DNA of 64,000 nt from the NCBI GenBank assembly GCA_964631235.1, contig CAZVZX010000006.1, positions 62,001 through 126,000 on the forward strand, in the 5' to 3' direction. Below the pieces are notes generated by a model. That model had not been told where the DNA came from. It made no database searches and saw only the letters and a program-made list of their open reading frames with translations. This DNA is from JARKPK01 sp964631235. Lineage in GTDB: Bacteria; Planctomycetota; Planctomycetia; Pirellulales; Thermoguttaceae. Each line of letters begins with the position of its first letter. The first letter of the stretch is position 1. Made by a program: the position numbers and the translations under genes. Positions 44,511 through 54,049 of the stretch are shown here, one piece after another.

Positions 44511-46766
44511 ATGTTCCAAATCGAGTATTTGCTGCCGCTGATTCCTGCCGCGCCGCTTGTGGCGGCGGTGTTGGTGGGCCTGTTGGGCGCGCGCGTGCTC
44601 CGCAAGGCCGCCCATTGGCCGGTGGTGCTCGCGCTGGCCGTCTCGGTGGCGGCATCGATTGTGTTGGCGGTTCGGGTGGCCGACGAGGGCCACCGGGCGC
44701 CGCACGGCCGCTTCGAACGGGTTGTCGTCCTTTGGACCTGGGCCGATGTCGCCCCGGCCGCGCACCCGGCGGCGTCGGCCGCTTCCCCTTCGGGCAATTC
44801 GCCCGCGGCACGAGACGCTTCGGTGCCGACCGCTACGGCACAAGCCGTCGCGCCGTCCGGTGCGGCACCTTCGGCCAGCCAGGCCTCGCTCGGCACTCGC
44901 CTGCGAATCGAGGTCAGCCTTCGGGCCGACGCCCTCTCGGCCGTAATGCTCGTTACCGTAACGATCGTCTCGCTCATCGTGGCGATCTATGCAATCGGCT
45001 ATATGCAAGGCGACCCGGGCTACTGGCGGTTCTTCGCCTATCTGGCGCTGTTTGTCTTTTCGATGACGATGCTCGTTTCGGTCAGCAATTTCGTGCTGCT
45101 TTATGTTTTTTGGGAAGCCGTGGGCTTGTGCAGCTACCTGCTGATCGGATTTTGGTACGAGAAACCCGCCGCGGCCGCCGCCGGCAAAAAGGCCTTCTTG
45201 GTCAACCGCGTGGGCGACTTCGGCTTCGCCTTGGGCGTGTTCCTGCTTTGGACCACCTACGGCACCCTCGACTTCCACGACACGAACACCGCCGCGGGAG
45301 TTTCGGCCGGCATTCTCGGCGAAACAGCCCTCAGCAGCCCGGGCTTCTATCAAGGGGGGACGCTGGGGCTGGCGATTTGCCTACTGTTGCTCGCCGGGGC
45401 TTGCGGAAAGAGCGCTCAATTTCCGCTGCACGTGTGGCTGCCCGACGCCATGGAAGGCCCCACGCCCGTCAGTGCCCTGATCCACGCGGCCACGATGGTT
45501 ACGGCCGGGGTGTATCTCGTGGCCCGATGCTTCCCGCTGTTTGCAGCCGCCGAATACGCCGGACCGACCGTTGCCGCCGTCGGGGCGTTCACTGCGCTGT
45601 TGGCGGCGCTGATCGCCACGGCCCAAACCGATTTGAAGCGCATTCTCGCCTATTCGACGGTCAGCCAATTGGGGTTCATGTTCCTCGCGCTCGGCACGGC
45701 CGTATGGGCCGGGGCAGCCGCAGGCATGTTCCACTTGTTCACCCACGCCTTCTTCAAGGCGTTGCTGTTCCTCGGGGCGGGCAGCGTGATGCACGCGATG
45801 GGCGGGGTGATCGACATCCGCCGTTTCAGCGGCCTGCGGCGGATCATGCCGATCACGCATTTCACGTTTTTGATCGGCTGCCTGGCGCTGGCCGGCGTGC
45901 CGCCGTTTTCCGGTTTCTTCAGCAAAGACGCCGTGCTGCTGGCCGTCGATGCCCGCAGCCACGGGCCGATCGGCGTGTTTTACCAAGTGCTGTTCTACTC
46001 GGCCCTGGCGACCGCGGCCCTGACGGCGTTTTACACCTTCCGCGCGTTCTTTCTGACCTTCTATGGCCCGACGAAGACGCCGGAAGAGGCCGGAAGCCAC
46101 GCCCACGAGTCGCCGACGGTGATGACCGTGCCGCTTGTGTTGTTGGCCCTCGGTGCGGCTGCGGTGGGCGGCTGGTGCGAGTGGACGCATGGGCTGAACG
46201 ACTATTTAGCGCGCACCCCGCAGTGGACCGCCGTCGCCGGCGCACCGCAACGAGAAGCGGCTGCCGCGACCGCCGCAAGGCAAGCTCCCAAGATCGTATC
46301 GCTTGCGACGAGCTCGTCGGGTACAGCAACCGAAGCAGCATCGCATGATCCCGCGCACGACAAATCGCATGATCCGGCACACGACAAGGCCGCTCATCTT
46401 CGCGTGGCACTGTTGAGCACTGCGGCCGCCGTATTGGGGTTGGTTGCCGCGGCCGTGTTCTACCTGATCCGGCGGCGCGACCAATCGGCTGCCACGGCCC
46501 CGGCCCGCGGGTTCGTGCGGCTCTGCGCGCAGAAGTTCTATATCGACGAATTGTACGAGGCGGTAATCATTGCACCGCTGCGGATCAAGGCGGCTCTATT
46601 CGCCTGGGTCGATAATGCCGTGATCGATGGCACAGTCGATGGCGTGGGCAAGGCGGCCTCGGGGCTGGGTGGGTTCTTGCGCCCATTGCAGAACGGCTTG
46701 TTGCCGTTCTACGCGCTGGCGATGATCGTGGGATTATTGATGCTTTTGGGAGCGATGTTGATTTGA
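44511..46766 (+). CDS. nuoL: NADH-quinone oxidoreductase subunit L, with two loop insertions
   Basis: 751 residues; antiporter-like proton-pumping subunit. Core motifs: FWEAVGLCSYLLIGFWYE, KAFLVNRVGDFGFALG, HVWLPDAMEGPTPVSALIHAATMVTAGVYL, DLKRILAYSTVSQLGFM, HAFFKALLFLGAGSVMHAM. Residues about 80-127 between helices 2 and 3 are an Ala/Ser/Pro insertion (AAHPAASAASPSGNSPAA). Residues about 565-630 form a second low-complexity loop ending in the repeated unit HDPAHDK (twice). The C-terminal part includes the long lateral helix region. nuoK ends 123 bases upstream. Confidence 0.95.
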   Translation: MFQIEYLLPLIPAAPLVAAVLVGLLGARVLRKAAHWPVVLALAVSVAASIVLAVRVADEGHRAPHGRFERVVVLWTWADVAPAAHPAASAASPSGNSPAARDASVPTATAQAVAPSGAAPSASQASLGTRLRIEVSLRADALSAVMLVTVTIVSLIVAIYAIGYMQGDPGYWRFFAYLALFVFSMTMLVSVSNFVLLYVFWEAVGLCSYLLIGFWYEKPAAAAAGKKAFLVNRVGDFGFALGVFLLWTTYGTLDFHDTNTAAGVSAGILGETALSSPGFYQGGTLGLAICLLLLAGACGKSAQFPLHVWLPDAMEGPTPVSALIHAATMVTAGVYLVARCFPLFAAAEYAGPTVAAVGAFTALLAALIATAQTDLKRILAYSTVSQLGFMFLALGTAVWAGAAAGMFHLFTHAFFKALLFLGAGSVMHAMGGVIDIRRFSGLRRIMPITHFTFLIGCLALAGVPPFSGFFSKDAVLLAVDARSHGPIGVFYQVLFYSALATAALTAFYTFRAFFLTFYGPTKTPEEAGSHAHESPTVMTVPLVLLALGAAAVGGWCEWTHGLNDYLARTPQWTAVAGAPQREAAAATAARQAPKIVSLATSSSGTATEAASHDPAHDKSHDPAHDKAAHLRVALLSTAAAVLGLVAAAVFYLIRRRDQSAATAPARGFVRLCAQKFYIDELYEAVIIAPLRIKAALFAWVDNAVIDGTVDGVGKAASGLGGFLRPLQNGLLPFYALAMIVGLLMLLGAMLI

Positions 46767-46832
46767 GCGGGGTTGCCGGCGCGGCATCGCTTGAAAGGCC
46801 GCGAGTCGAGGTTCTTTGAGGGGAGTTGTTCA

Positions 46833-48776
46833 GTGTCGCTGGTGCTGCTTTCGGCCGTGTTGTTGCCCGCGTTGGCCGCTGCCCTCGTTGGCGGTTCGGC
46901 CCGGACTGCGCGGGTGGCAGCGCTGGCGGTGACGGCGACGGTGTTCGGCCTGTGTTGCGTGCTAGCCGTCCGCTTTCCCGGAGGCACAGCGCCTTTTGCG
47001 GCCATCGACTGGCCATGGTTGGCAAGTTCGAGCCAGTCGCTCGATATTCGCTTTGCGATGGCGATCGACGGGCTGAATCTGTGGCTGATTGTCCTCAGCG
47101 CGCTGTTGAGCGTGGTTTGCGTGCTGGTGAGTTGGACGGCCGTGGTCGAACGGGCCGCGCTCTTCTATCGCCTGCTCTTGTTGCTCGAAACCGGCATGTT
47201 GGGCGTGTTCGCCGCCCAAGACATCATCGTGTTCTACATCTTCTTCGAGTTCGGGCTGATTCCGCTGTTCTTCCTTATCGGCATCTGGGGCAGCGAGGAA
47301 CGGCGCCGGGCGGCCGTGAAGTTCTTCCTCTACACCTTGGCCGGCAGCCTGCTGACGTTCTTGGCCATTTTGACGTTGGTGCTTTGGGACGGGCTGGTTG
47401 CGGGGCACGCGCCGCTGACGTTCTCCATTGCGGAGTTGACCGCGCGGCTCCAGGCGTCGCCGATGCCGTTGGGCGTTCAACTTGCGGTGTTCGCGGCCCT
47501 GTGGATCGGCTTCGCCATCAAAGTGCCGCTCTTTCCGCTGCACACGTGGCTGCCGCTGGCCCATGTGCAGGCGCCGGCCGCGGGCAGCGTTCTGCTGGCC
47601 GGCGTGCTGCTGAAGATCGGCGTGTACGGGTTCCTGCGGTTCAACCTGCCGATGTTGCCCGACGCTTCGGCCTGGGCTGCGCCCGCGATGCTCTATTTGG
47701 GCGCAATCGGCATCCTCTACGGCGCGTTGGTCGCGCTGGCGCAAAAAGACATCAAGAAGCTGATCGCCTATTCGAGCGTTAGCCACTTGGGCTTCTGCGC
47801 GCTGGGCGTGTTCGCACTCAATCCCGCGGGCGTGCAGGGCGGGGCGCTGCAAATGATCAACCACGGGCTTTCCACCGGCGGGCTGTTCGCCCTGGTGGGC
47901 ATGATCTACGAGCGCTATCACACCCGCAGCATCGCCGAGTTGGGCGGCCTGGCCCGGCGCATGCCGCGACTGGCGTTCTTCATGCTGCTGATGAGCCTGG
48001 CGAGCATCGGCCTGCCGGGGCTGGGCGGATTCGTGGGCGAACTGCTGGTGCTGATCGGAGCATTTCAGCGCGGGTTCACTTGGCCGTTGGATAGCTGGGG
48101 CATTCAATTCCGCGCAATCGCCGTGGCCGCTGTGTTCGGCGTGGTGCTCGGCGCTTGGTATATGCTGTGGTTGATCGAACGGGTGTTCTTCGGCCCGCTC
48201 AGCGAACCAAGGCACGGCGATGAGAATCCGCCGGCCGACCTGAACGCCCGCGAGTCGCTGGCCCTGGTGCTGCTTTCAGCACCGATCGTTGCCATCGGCC
48301 TGTGGCCCGAGGTGTTCCTCCGTCCCATGGCCGAGAAGCTCGAAGAACTGGCCGCCCCGGCCCGCGTGCGATTCGAGTCGGGCAAGGGGGCGCCTTCCGG
48401 TCAAGGGGCACCTTCCGATCAAACGGTTGCCAAATCGCGCCGGCGATCGGCCGACGATTCCTTCGATCGCGCTGATCGAATTACCTATCTGTCTTCCGAT
48501 CGTTCAAATGTCGCGGTGTGCGGCGAAACCGGAGCTGCCGTCTCTGCTGAGGGACGCATCGAGGCAATGAATCCGAATCGAGCCGTACCGGCAGCCTTAC
48601 ATGCCGGGCCGCCCGGCGCAAGCCGGCGCTGCGAGCGCCGCGCCATGATTGCTGAGAATTTGCCGCTGTCCTCCTGTTCGCGGGCCAACATTCGCCGTTT
48701 CCCTTCGGAGAACGAATCATTCGTGTTTGCCCAACGCATCGCTGAACTCTGCCGACCAATTGGGTGCCGAGCGTGA
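46833..48776 (+). CDS. nuoM: NADH-quinone oxidoreductase subunit M, with long C-terminal tail
   Basis: 647 residues from the GTG at 46833 (GGGGAG upstream). Core motifs: FYIFFEFGLIPLFFLIGIWG, FFLYTLAGSLLTFLAI, KVPLFPLHTWLPLAHVQAPAAGSVLLAGVLLKIGVYG, DIKKLIAYSSVSHLGFC, INHGLSTGGLFALVG. The family normally ends near residue 510; here the frame continues about 138 residues with Ser/Arg-rich, Cys-containing text (SKRRRS-like SRRRSADDSFDR, CRPIGCRA) of less biased codon use, and ends on GTGA with nuoN. The tail may be real or a former spacer opened by loss of a stop. Confidence 0.92.
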   Translation: MSLVLLSAVLLPALAAALVGGSARTARVAALAVTATVFGLCCVLAVRFPGGTAPFAAIDWPWLASSSQSLDIRFAMAIDGLNLWLIVLSALLSVVCVLVSWTAVVERAALFYRLLLLLETGMLGVFAAQDIIVFYIFFEFGLIPLFFLIGIWGSEERRRAAVKFFLYTLAGSLLTFLAILTLVLWDGLVAGHAPLTFSIAELTARLQASPMPLGVQLAVFAALWIGFAIKVPLFPLHTWLPLAHVQAPAAGSVLLAGVLLKIGVYGFLRFNLPMLPDASAWAAPAMLYLGAIGILYGALVALAQKDIKKLIAYSSVSHLGFCALGVFALNPAGVQGGALQMINHGLSTGGLFALVGMIYERYHTRSIAELGGLARRMPRLAFFMLLMSLASIGLPGLGGFVGELLVLIGAFQRGFTWPLDSWGIQFRAIAVAAVFGVVLGAWYMLWLIERVFFGPLSEPRHGDENPPADLNARESLALVLLSAPIVAIGLWPEVFLRPMAEKLEELAAPARVRFESGKGAPSGQGAPSDQTVAKSRRRSADDSFDRADRITYLSSDRSNVAVCGETGAAVSAEGRIEAMNPNRAVPAALHAGPPGASRRCERRAMIAENLPLSSCSRANIRRFPSENESFVFAQRIAELCRPIGCRA

Positions 48777-50419
48777 CCGCCGAATTGCTCTTGATCCTGC
48801 TGCCCGAAATCGTGCTGGCCCTTGCCGGGGTCGGCATCTGCTTGGGCGGAGCGTTCGCGCGGCAGCGCCCGCGCTGGCATGCTACTGCGCTTGCGGCCGT
48901 GGCCGTCGCTGCATGGTGCCTGTACCGGTTCGGCGGGGTCGATCAGTTCGATGCGTTGCGTGCCGCGGCCGCCGCTGCCGGCTCGACCTGGCTGCCGCCG
49001 GTCGCCATTACCCCCTGGGTGCAGTTCGCCCGCGGGTTCGCACTTGGGGCCGTCGGCCTGTTGCTTGCCCTGCGCGGTGGGCGGGTTCAGCACGCGGCCG
49101 AGGCGGAATATGTCGGCTCGCTCCTGCTGCTGGCGGTCGGCGTAATGCTGGCCGCTGCGGCGGAAGATCTGGTGCTGCTCTTCGCCGCGCTCGAGCTAGT
49201 GTCGATCCCAACGTATCTGCTGCTCGGCGTGGATCGGACCGACGCTCAAGGTCGCGAGGCCGCGATGAAGTATTTCGTCCTCAGCGTGATCGCCTCGGCG
49301 ATTCTCGTGTACGGGTTCGCGTTTCTGTACGGGGCAACCGGTTCGACGCGACTGCCCGAGATGGCCGGCGTTTTCGCCTCGGGCGCCCCGGGCCGGCTGG
49401 CGGCGCTGGGCCTGATCATTTCGATCATCGGCTTGGCGTTTCGGCTGACGGCCGTGCCGATGCACTTCTACGCGCCCGACGTCTATCAAGGCACCTCGTC
49501 GGCCAACGGCGCTCTGCTTTCGGTTGTGCCGAAGGCGGCCGGGTTTTTCGTGCTCGGACGGTTGCTGTTCGATGTCGTGCCGGTTCAGGCCGAGCTTTGC
49601 TGGCGGCTGCTTTTCGCTTTGGCCGTGTGCAGTATGACCCTGGGCAACCTGCTGGCCCTCAGGCAAGAAAATATCCGGCGGCTTCTGGCCTACTCGTCGA
49701 TCGCGCAGTCGGGCTACATGCTCGTCGGCTTCTGTGCGGCCCTGGCCGGCATGGGCGGGCTGTTCGAGGGCGCCGGCGCGGACGATGCCGCTCGCGCTGC
49801 CAGCGGTGTTGCCGCGGGGTGGAACGGCGCGGCCGCGGTGCTCTTCTATCTGGTCGTTTACGCCGTTGCCGCCACCGGCGTGTTCGCAGCCATCGCGGCG
49901 CTGGAAGTCGGCGGCCGCCGGATCGACCGCATCGACCAACTGGCCGCTCTGGCCTATTCGCGCCCATGGCTCGCCGCCGCGCTGGCCGTATGCCTGTTCA
50001 GCCTGACGGGCTTGCCGCCGTTGGCCGGTTTTTGGGGAAAGCTGTTCTTGTTCGGCTCGGCGCTGGCCACCGCCGTCGATCCCGCCGGGGCCGCGGGCAC
50101 GGCGAAACTCTTTATCGCCCTGGCCATCATCGGCGTACTGAATGCCGCGGTGGCGGCCGCCTACTACCTGCGCGTTGCGGCCGTGATGTACTTCCGGAAA
50201 ACCTCAAGCGACGAACCGGCCGAAGCAGCCCAACCGCAGCCGCCGGCTCGATCCGACAATCGAACGGCTGGCCCAGCGATCGTCGCCCTCTTCGCGGCAC
50301 TGCTGGTAATCGGCCTCGGGCTATTCGCCGGTCCGCTCGATCAGGCGGCTCGCCGCGCATCGCCCACCAAGATGATTGCCCCGCCGCCCGCCGCAGCCGT
50401 GCCCGCCCCAAAGCAGTAG
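48773..50419 (+). CDS. nuoN: NADH-quinone oxidoreductase subunit N
   Basis: 548 residues; third antiporter-like subunit. Motifs: LVLLFAALELVSIPTYLLLG, EAAMKYFVLSVIASAILVYG, MHFYAPDVYQGTSSANGALLSVVPKAA, NIRRLLAYSSIAQSGYMLVG, LTGLPPLAGFWGKLFLF. The GTG at 48773 (GTGA overlap with nuoM) is chosen; a GTG at 48764 is the alternative. Last gene of the operon; 80 bases from the convergent PQQ-repeat gene, with no clear terminator. Confidence 0.95.
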   Translation: MTAELLLILLPEIVLALAGVGICLGGAFARQRPRWHATALAAVAVAAWCLYRFGGVDQFDALRAAAAAAGSTWLPPVAITPWVQFARGFALGAVGLLLALRGGRVQHAAEAEYVGSLLLLAVGVMLAAAAEDLVLLFAALELVSIPTYLLLGVDRTDAQGREAAMKYFVLSVIASAILVYGFAFLYGATGSTRLPEMAGVFASGAPGRLAALGLIISIIGLAFRLTAVPMHFYAPDVYQGTSSANGALLSVVPKAAGFFVLGRLLFDVVPVQAELCWRLLFALAVCSMTLGNLLALRQENIRRLLAYSSIAQSGYMLVGFCAALAGMGGLFEGAGADDAARAASGVAAGWNGAAAVLFYLVVYAVAATGVFAAIAALEVGGRRIDRIDQLAALAYSRPWLAAALAVCLFSLTGLPPLAGFWGKLFLFGSALATAVDPAGAAGTAKLFIALAIIGVLNAAVAAAYYLRVAAVMYFRKTSSDEPAEAAQPQPPARSDNRTAGPAIVALFAALLVIGLGLFAGPLDQAARRASPTKMIAPPPAAAVPAPKQ

Positions 50420-50501
50420 CGCCAGATGGGCGTTTGGGGGAACTCAACCAAGAGCACGGAATCGCAATGGCTCCGAACGGGACCGCTCGATAGACGACGC
50501 G

Positions 50502-52199
50502 TTACGGTTTCGACTGCTGCGCGGCACCGGGCTGTTCGGTTCGCCGGATCGCAACCAGGTGGCTACGGGTGGCCACGAAGATCGTATCGCCCACGGCTAC
50601 CGGAGTGCTGTAGATCGACGCGCCGACGTTGTTCTCGCTGAGCAACTTCTTCTCGCGAGCGATGGCGAACACGGTCACTTTGCCGTCTTCATCGCCGATG
50701 AAGAATCGCCCGTCGGCCGCCAACGGCGAACCCCACACGGCCGCCATCAAATCGTGCGACCACAGCAGCCGGCCGTCGCGGGCGTCGAGGCAATGGACCA
50801 CCCCGGCCAAATCGGCCGTGAACACCAGCCCTTGGGCCACAACCACCTTGCTCAACGAGCGGTGCATCGATTCTTCGAAATCGAGCTTGCCGTTGCCGTT
50901 CAGGTCTCCTCCGGTGTAGCACCACACAGCGGCGCTGTTGGGGTTGGCCACCACCTTCTCGCCCGCGGCCGGATCGACCGCCGTAACGCGGCGCTGCGGC
51001 GACGGCTTGCCCTGGGCATCGACCACCAGTTCGGCGCTCACATCGCCGCGTTTGGTCGGGTCGATGCACCAGAGCCGGCCCGGCCCTTCGCCGTATTCGG
51101 GATCCTGGCCGATGGCAATGAACACCTTGCCGTCGGCAATCACCGGCGTGGCGATCAGTTCGCAGCGGTCGCCGCGGCCGCCGCCCTTGTACACGGCGGT
51201 TTTCGGGTTGCAGTCGAACTTCCAAAGCAGTTCCGCCTTGCCGTCCGCCGACGGGGCGGCGCGAAAGCTGTACAGCCAGCCGTCGCCGCCGGGAAAGATC
51301 GCTTGCGGCACCCCGCCCAACTCGCCGGCCGCCGGCGAGCCCCATTGCCCATGCAGTATGCCCGGATTCGGCGAGTTGTCGGTCCAAAGCACCTTGCCCG
51401 TGCGTTTGTCGAGGGCGACGAAGGCCGGGGCGTCGGGCGCGGGCAGCTTCTTGTGCTCCTCGTCGATGCCGTTGGAGGTGCCCACCAGCAGCAAATCGCC
51501 CCAAGCCGTCACCGAGCAACTGGCCATGTTGTGCTGCACCGAGCCGAGCGATTTCATCATGTCGAATCGCCAAACGATGTCGGCCTCGTCGCGGTTTTCA
51601 TTCGGTTCGTCGCGGTAGGGGCCGTCGTTCTCGCCGTCGGCAAAGCCCTCCAGATCGAGACAGAGCACTTCGCCCAAGTTGGTGACGATCCACACGCGAT
51701 CGCCTTCGACCAACGGCACGGAACAGATGCCCTGGAGTTCCCAATCAACCGCGTCGCCCAGCGGGTGCTTCTCGCGCGAAAGCTGCCAAAGGAATCGCCC
51801 GTCGCGGCGGTCGAACGCGAACAGACACCCCAAATCGACCTTCTTCGGATAGCGGGCAAGGTAGCCCGCTCCGTTGTTGCCGGCGCAGAGCACCTTGTTG
51901 CCGGCGACAACAGGCGTGCCGTAGCTTTGCGAACCGAGCCGGGCAACCCAGGCGATGTTCTCCGCCGACTGGCGATCCCATTGGCCCGACTCGGCATCGT
52001 ATTCGCCGATCGACCAAGTCTCGGGCAAGTTTTTCGCGGGCGAAACATTGTTGCGGCCGGCCGAGCCGCCCCATTGGAGCCAGTCGGCCTCCGCCGCTGC
52101 CGCGAACGATGCCCCATCGGTGGCCAAACCGGCCAGACCGATCGACACTCCGGCCGCTGCCGACACAAACAAAAGACCGAATCGAACCATTGTTTTCAT
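50502..52199 (-). CDS. Secreted PQQ-repeat beta-propeller protein
   Basis: 565 residues with a signal peptide (RFGLLFVSAAAGVSIGLAGLA). The mature part has repeated beta-propeller blades with the PQQ-repeat pattern: GTPVVAGNKVLCAGN, LFAFDRRDGRFLWQL, FVALDKRTGKVLWTD, ATPVIADGKVFIAIGQ, VHCLDARDGRLLWSH, STPVAVGDTIFVATRSHLVAI. A DLNGNGKLDFEE stretch at about 450 looks like a calcium-binding dockerin/EF-hand-type motif. Resembles outer-membrane-protein-assembly BamB-like and alcohol-dehydrogenase propellers; no enzyme residues recognised. Common as a large family in planctomycetes. Start ATG at 52197-52199. Confidence 0.85.
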   Translation of the reverse strand: MKTMVRFGLLFVSAAAGVSIGLAGLATDGASFAAAAEADWLQWGGSAGRNNVSPAKNLPETWSIGEYDAESGQWDRQSAENIAWVARLGSQSYGTPVVAGNKVLCAGNNGAGYLARYPKKVDLGCLFAFDRRDGRFLWQLSREKHPLGDAVDWELQGICSVPLVEGDRVWIVTNLGEVLCLDLEGFADGENDGPYRDEPNENRDEADIVWRFDMMKSLGSVQHNMASCSVTAWGDLLLVGTSNGIDEEHKKLPAPDAPAFVALDKRTGKVLWTDNSPNPGILHGQWGSPAAGELGGVPQAIFPGGDGWLYSFRAAPSADGKAELLWKFDCNPKTAVYKGGGRGDRCELIATPVIADGKVFIAIGQDPEYGEGPGRLWCIDPTKRGDVSAELVVDAQGKPSPQRRVTAVDPAAGEKVVANPNSAAVWCYTGGDLNGNGKLDFEESMHRSLSKVVVAQGLVFTADLAGVVHCLDARDGRLLWSHDLMAAVWGSPLAADGRFFIGDEDGKVTVFAIAREKKLLSENNVGASIYSTPVAVGDTIFVATRSHLVAIRRTEQPGAAQQSKP

Positions 52200-52618
52200 T
52201 GATCCCGTTTGCAAACGTTCTGCGATCCCCCTCGCGCGCAAAAAGGCATCTGTTCTCGCTGCGGTAAAGGTGCGTCTATCGCCGCGCAAGGGGCACAAAA
52301 AAGGCGAGACAAACGCAAGGCGGGCCAAGCGGCGACTAACTTGCCATCGGCCGCTTCGCTGCGATCTCGGCCGCCGCGCTCATCGAACGGACTAACTGAG
52401 CCGGGCGGCTGGCAGCCGTTGCCCTTCGTCGTGCAGACCCACTTAGCGTACACGGCAGACTGCTGATCACGCAAGTGAAACAAGCCCCGTTCGCGAAACT
52501 CAGCCGAGCATCTACAAACAAGGATCGAACCCAACTTTCGATAGCTCGCGGTTTCCCGTAAACTACTCGGACCGTCGTTGTACGTTCTGCCGAAACGAAG
52601 AAGATTCAAAACAGAGCC
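52200..52618. other. Divergent intergenic region, no gene seen
   Basis: About 420 bases between the PQQ-repeat gene (minus) and xseA (plus), expected to hold both promoters; none is clear. Confidence 0.35.
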
Positions 52619-53923
52619 ATGGCCGCCAAGCGCCCGATCAAGTACGAAACGCCGTCGCTTTTTTCCGAGCCGAATCAGCCGGCGCCGTTGAGCGTTTCGG
52701 AACTGACCGCGCAAATCAAGGCGGTGGTCGAGCATTCGTTCGCCCGCGTTTATGTCGCCGGCGAGATCGGCGATTTGGCACGCCCGGCCTCGGGGCACAT
52801 TTACTTGACGCTCAAAGACGATGTGGCGCAGATTCGCGGCGTGCTGTGGCGGAGCAAAGCCCAACGGCTGAAGTTCGCCTTGGACGAAGGAATGGAGGTG
52901 CTTTGCCGCGGCACGGTCGAAATCTACCCGCCGCGCGGAACCTATCAACTGATAATCGATCAGATCGAACCGCGGGGGATCGGCGCGCTCGAATTGGCGT
53001 TTCGCCAGTTGCATGCCAAGCTCGCGGCCGAGGGGTTGTTCGATCCGGCTCGGAAGCGTCCCTTGCCGCGTTGGGTGCGCTCGTTGGCACTGGTGACTAG
53101 CCCGAGCGGCGCGGCCGTCCGCGACTTCATCCAAGTGCTGCGGCGGCGGTGGCGGGGATTGTCGGTGTTGATCGTGCCGACGCGCGTGCAGGGCGAGGGC
53201 GCCGGGGCCGAGATCGCCGCGGCCATTGCTCGGGCCAACCGCGTCCGACGGCCGCTCGATTGTCTTGTGCTGGCCCGCGGGGGCGGAAGCAGCGACGACC
53301 TTTGGGCATTCAACGAGGAAGTCGTGGTTCGGGCGATTGCAGCCTCGCGATTGCCGGTGGTTTCGGCCGTCGGACACGAGATCGACGTTACGCTGGCCGA
53401 CTTGGCCGCCGACCTCCGGGCACTGACGCCGAGCGAGGCCGCCGAGCGCATCGTTCCCTCGGCTGACGAATGGGCCGCCCAGTTGGCCCAATGGCAACGC
53501 CGGTTGGCCGGTGCCGTCCGCTCCCGGCTGACCGCTGCGCGCACCCAGCTCGAAACGCTGGCCCGCAGCGCCGTCTTCCGACGGCCGGCCGAGCTGGTTC
53601 GCGTCAAGGCGCAATACCTCGACGAGTTGGCCGACGCCGCCGCAAGGGCCATCGAATCGTGCCGCCGCAACGCCCAACTCCGATTGGAATCGGCGGCCGC
53701 GCGGCTCGAATCGCTCAGCCCGTTGGGCGTGTTGGCCCGCGGCTATTCATTGACCCAGCACGGCGACGACGGCCGCGTGGTGCGCGATGCCGCGTCGCTA
53801 CGGCCCGGCGAGGTGATCACCACTCGCTTCGCCCGCGGCAAGGCCTCTAGCCGAGTCGAAACGATCGAGGCGGAATCGGCCCCGCTCGAACCATCCAAGA
53901 TCAATCCCCTCGGATCGGCTTGA
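52619..53923 (+). CDS. xseA: Exodeoxyribonuclease VII large subunit
   Basis: 434 residues, nuclease that degrades single-stranded DNA together with XseB. N-terminal OB-fold (SVSELTAQIKAVVEHSFARV, VAGEIGDLARPASGHIYLTLKD), then the catalytic domain with RKRPLPRWVRSLALVTSPSG, RANRVRRPLDCLVLARGGGS, DDLWAFNEEVVVRAIAAS and the metal/catalytic region VSAVGHEIDVTLADLAADLRA. C-terminal coiled-coil and LGVLARGYSLT. The usual small-subunit gene xseB is not found directly downstream. Start ATG 52619, weak ribosome site. Confidence 0.95.
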   Translation: MAAKRPIKYETPSLFSEPNQPAPLSVSELTAQIKAVVEHSFARVYVAGEIGDLARPASGHIYLTLKDDVAQIRGVLWRSKAQRLKFALDEGMEVLCRGTVEIYPPRGTYQLIIDQIEPRGIGALELAFRQLHAKLAAEGLFDPARKRPLPRWVRSLALVTSPSGAAVRDFIQVLRRRWRGLSVLIVPTRVQGEGAGAEIAAAIARANRVRRPLDCLVLARGGGSSDDLWAFNEEVVVRAIAASRLPVVSAVGHEIDVTLADLAADLRALTPSEAAERIVPSADEWAAQLAQWQRRLAGAVRSRLTAARTQLETLARSAVFRRPAELVRVKAQYLDELADAAARAIESCRRNAQLRLESAAARLESLSPLGVLARGYSLTQHGDDGRVVRDAASLRPGEVITTRFARGKASSRVETIEAESAPLEPSKINPLGSA

Positions 53924-54049
53924 ACGCGCAAGCCGCCCGACGAGTCGCTCGGCGCGAAGAATTCGCCTCGCGCCGCCGATGACGAGCCGTCGCCGCAGCG
54001 GCTGCCGTTCCTTTTCGAGAGGGGACGACACGAACCCCCGAGGCTGCCT

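Noticed and set aside
50376..52202. 608-codon open frame opposite the PQQ-repeat gene
   Set aside because: Shadow of the minus-strand propeller gene, whose repeats and signal peptide are convincing.
52196..53677. 493-codon open frame opposite xseA
   Set aside because: Antisense shadow without family similarity.
53924..54049. Searched for xseB after xseA
   Set aside because: The 126-base gap is too short for the usual small subunit and contains no suitable start or similarity.
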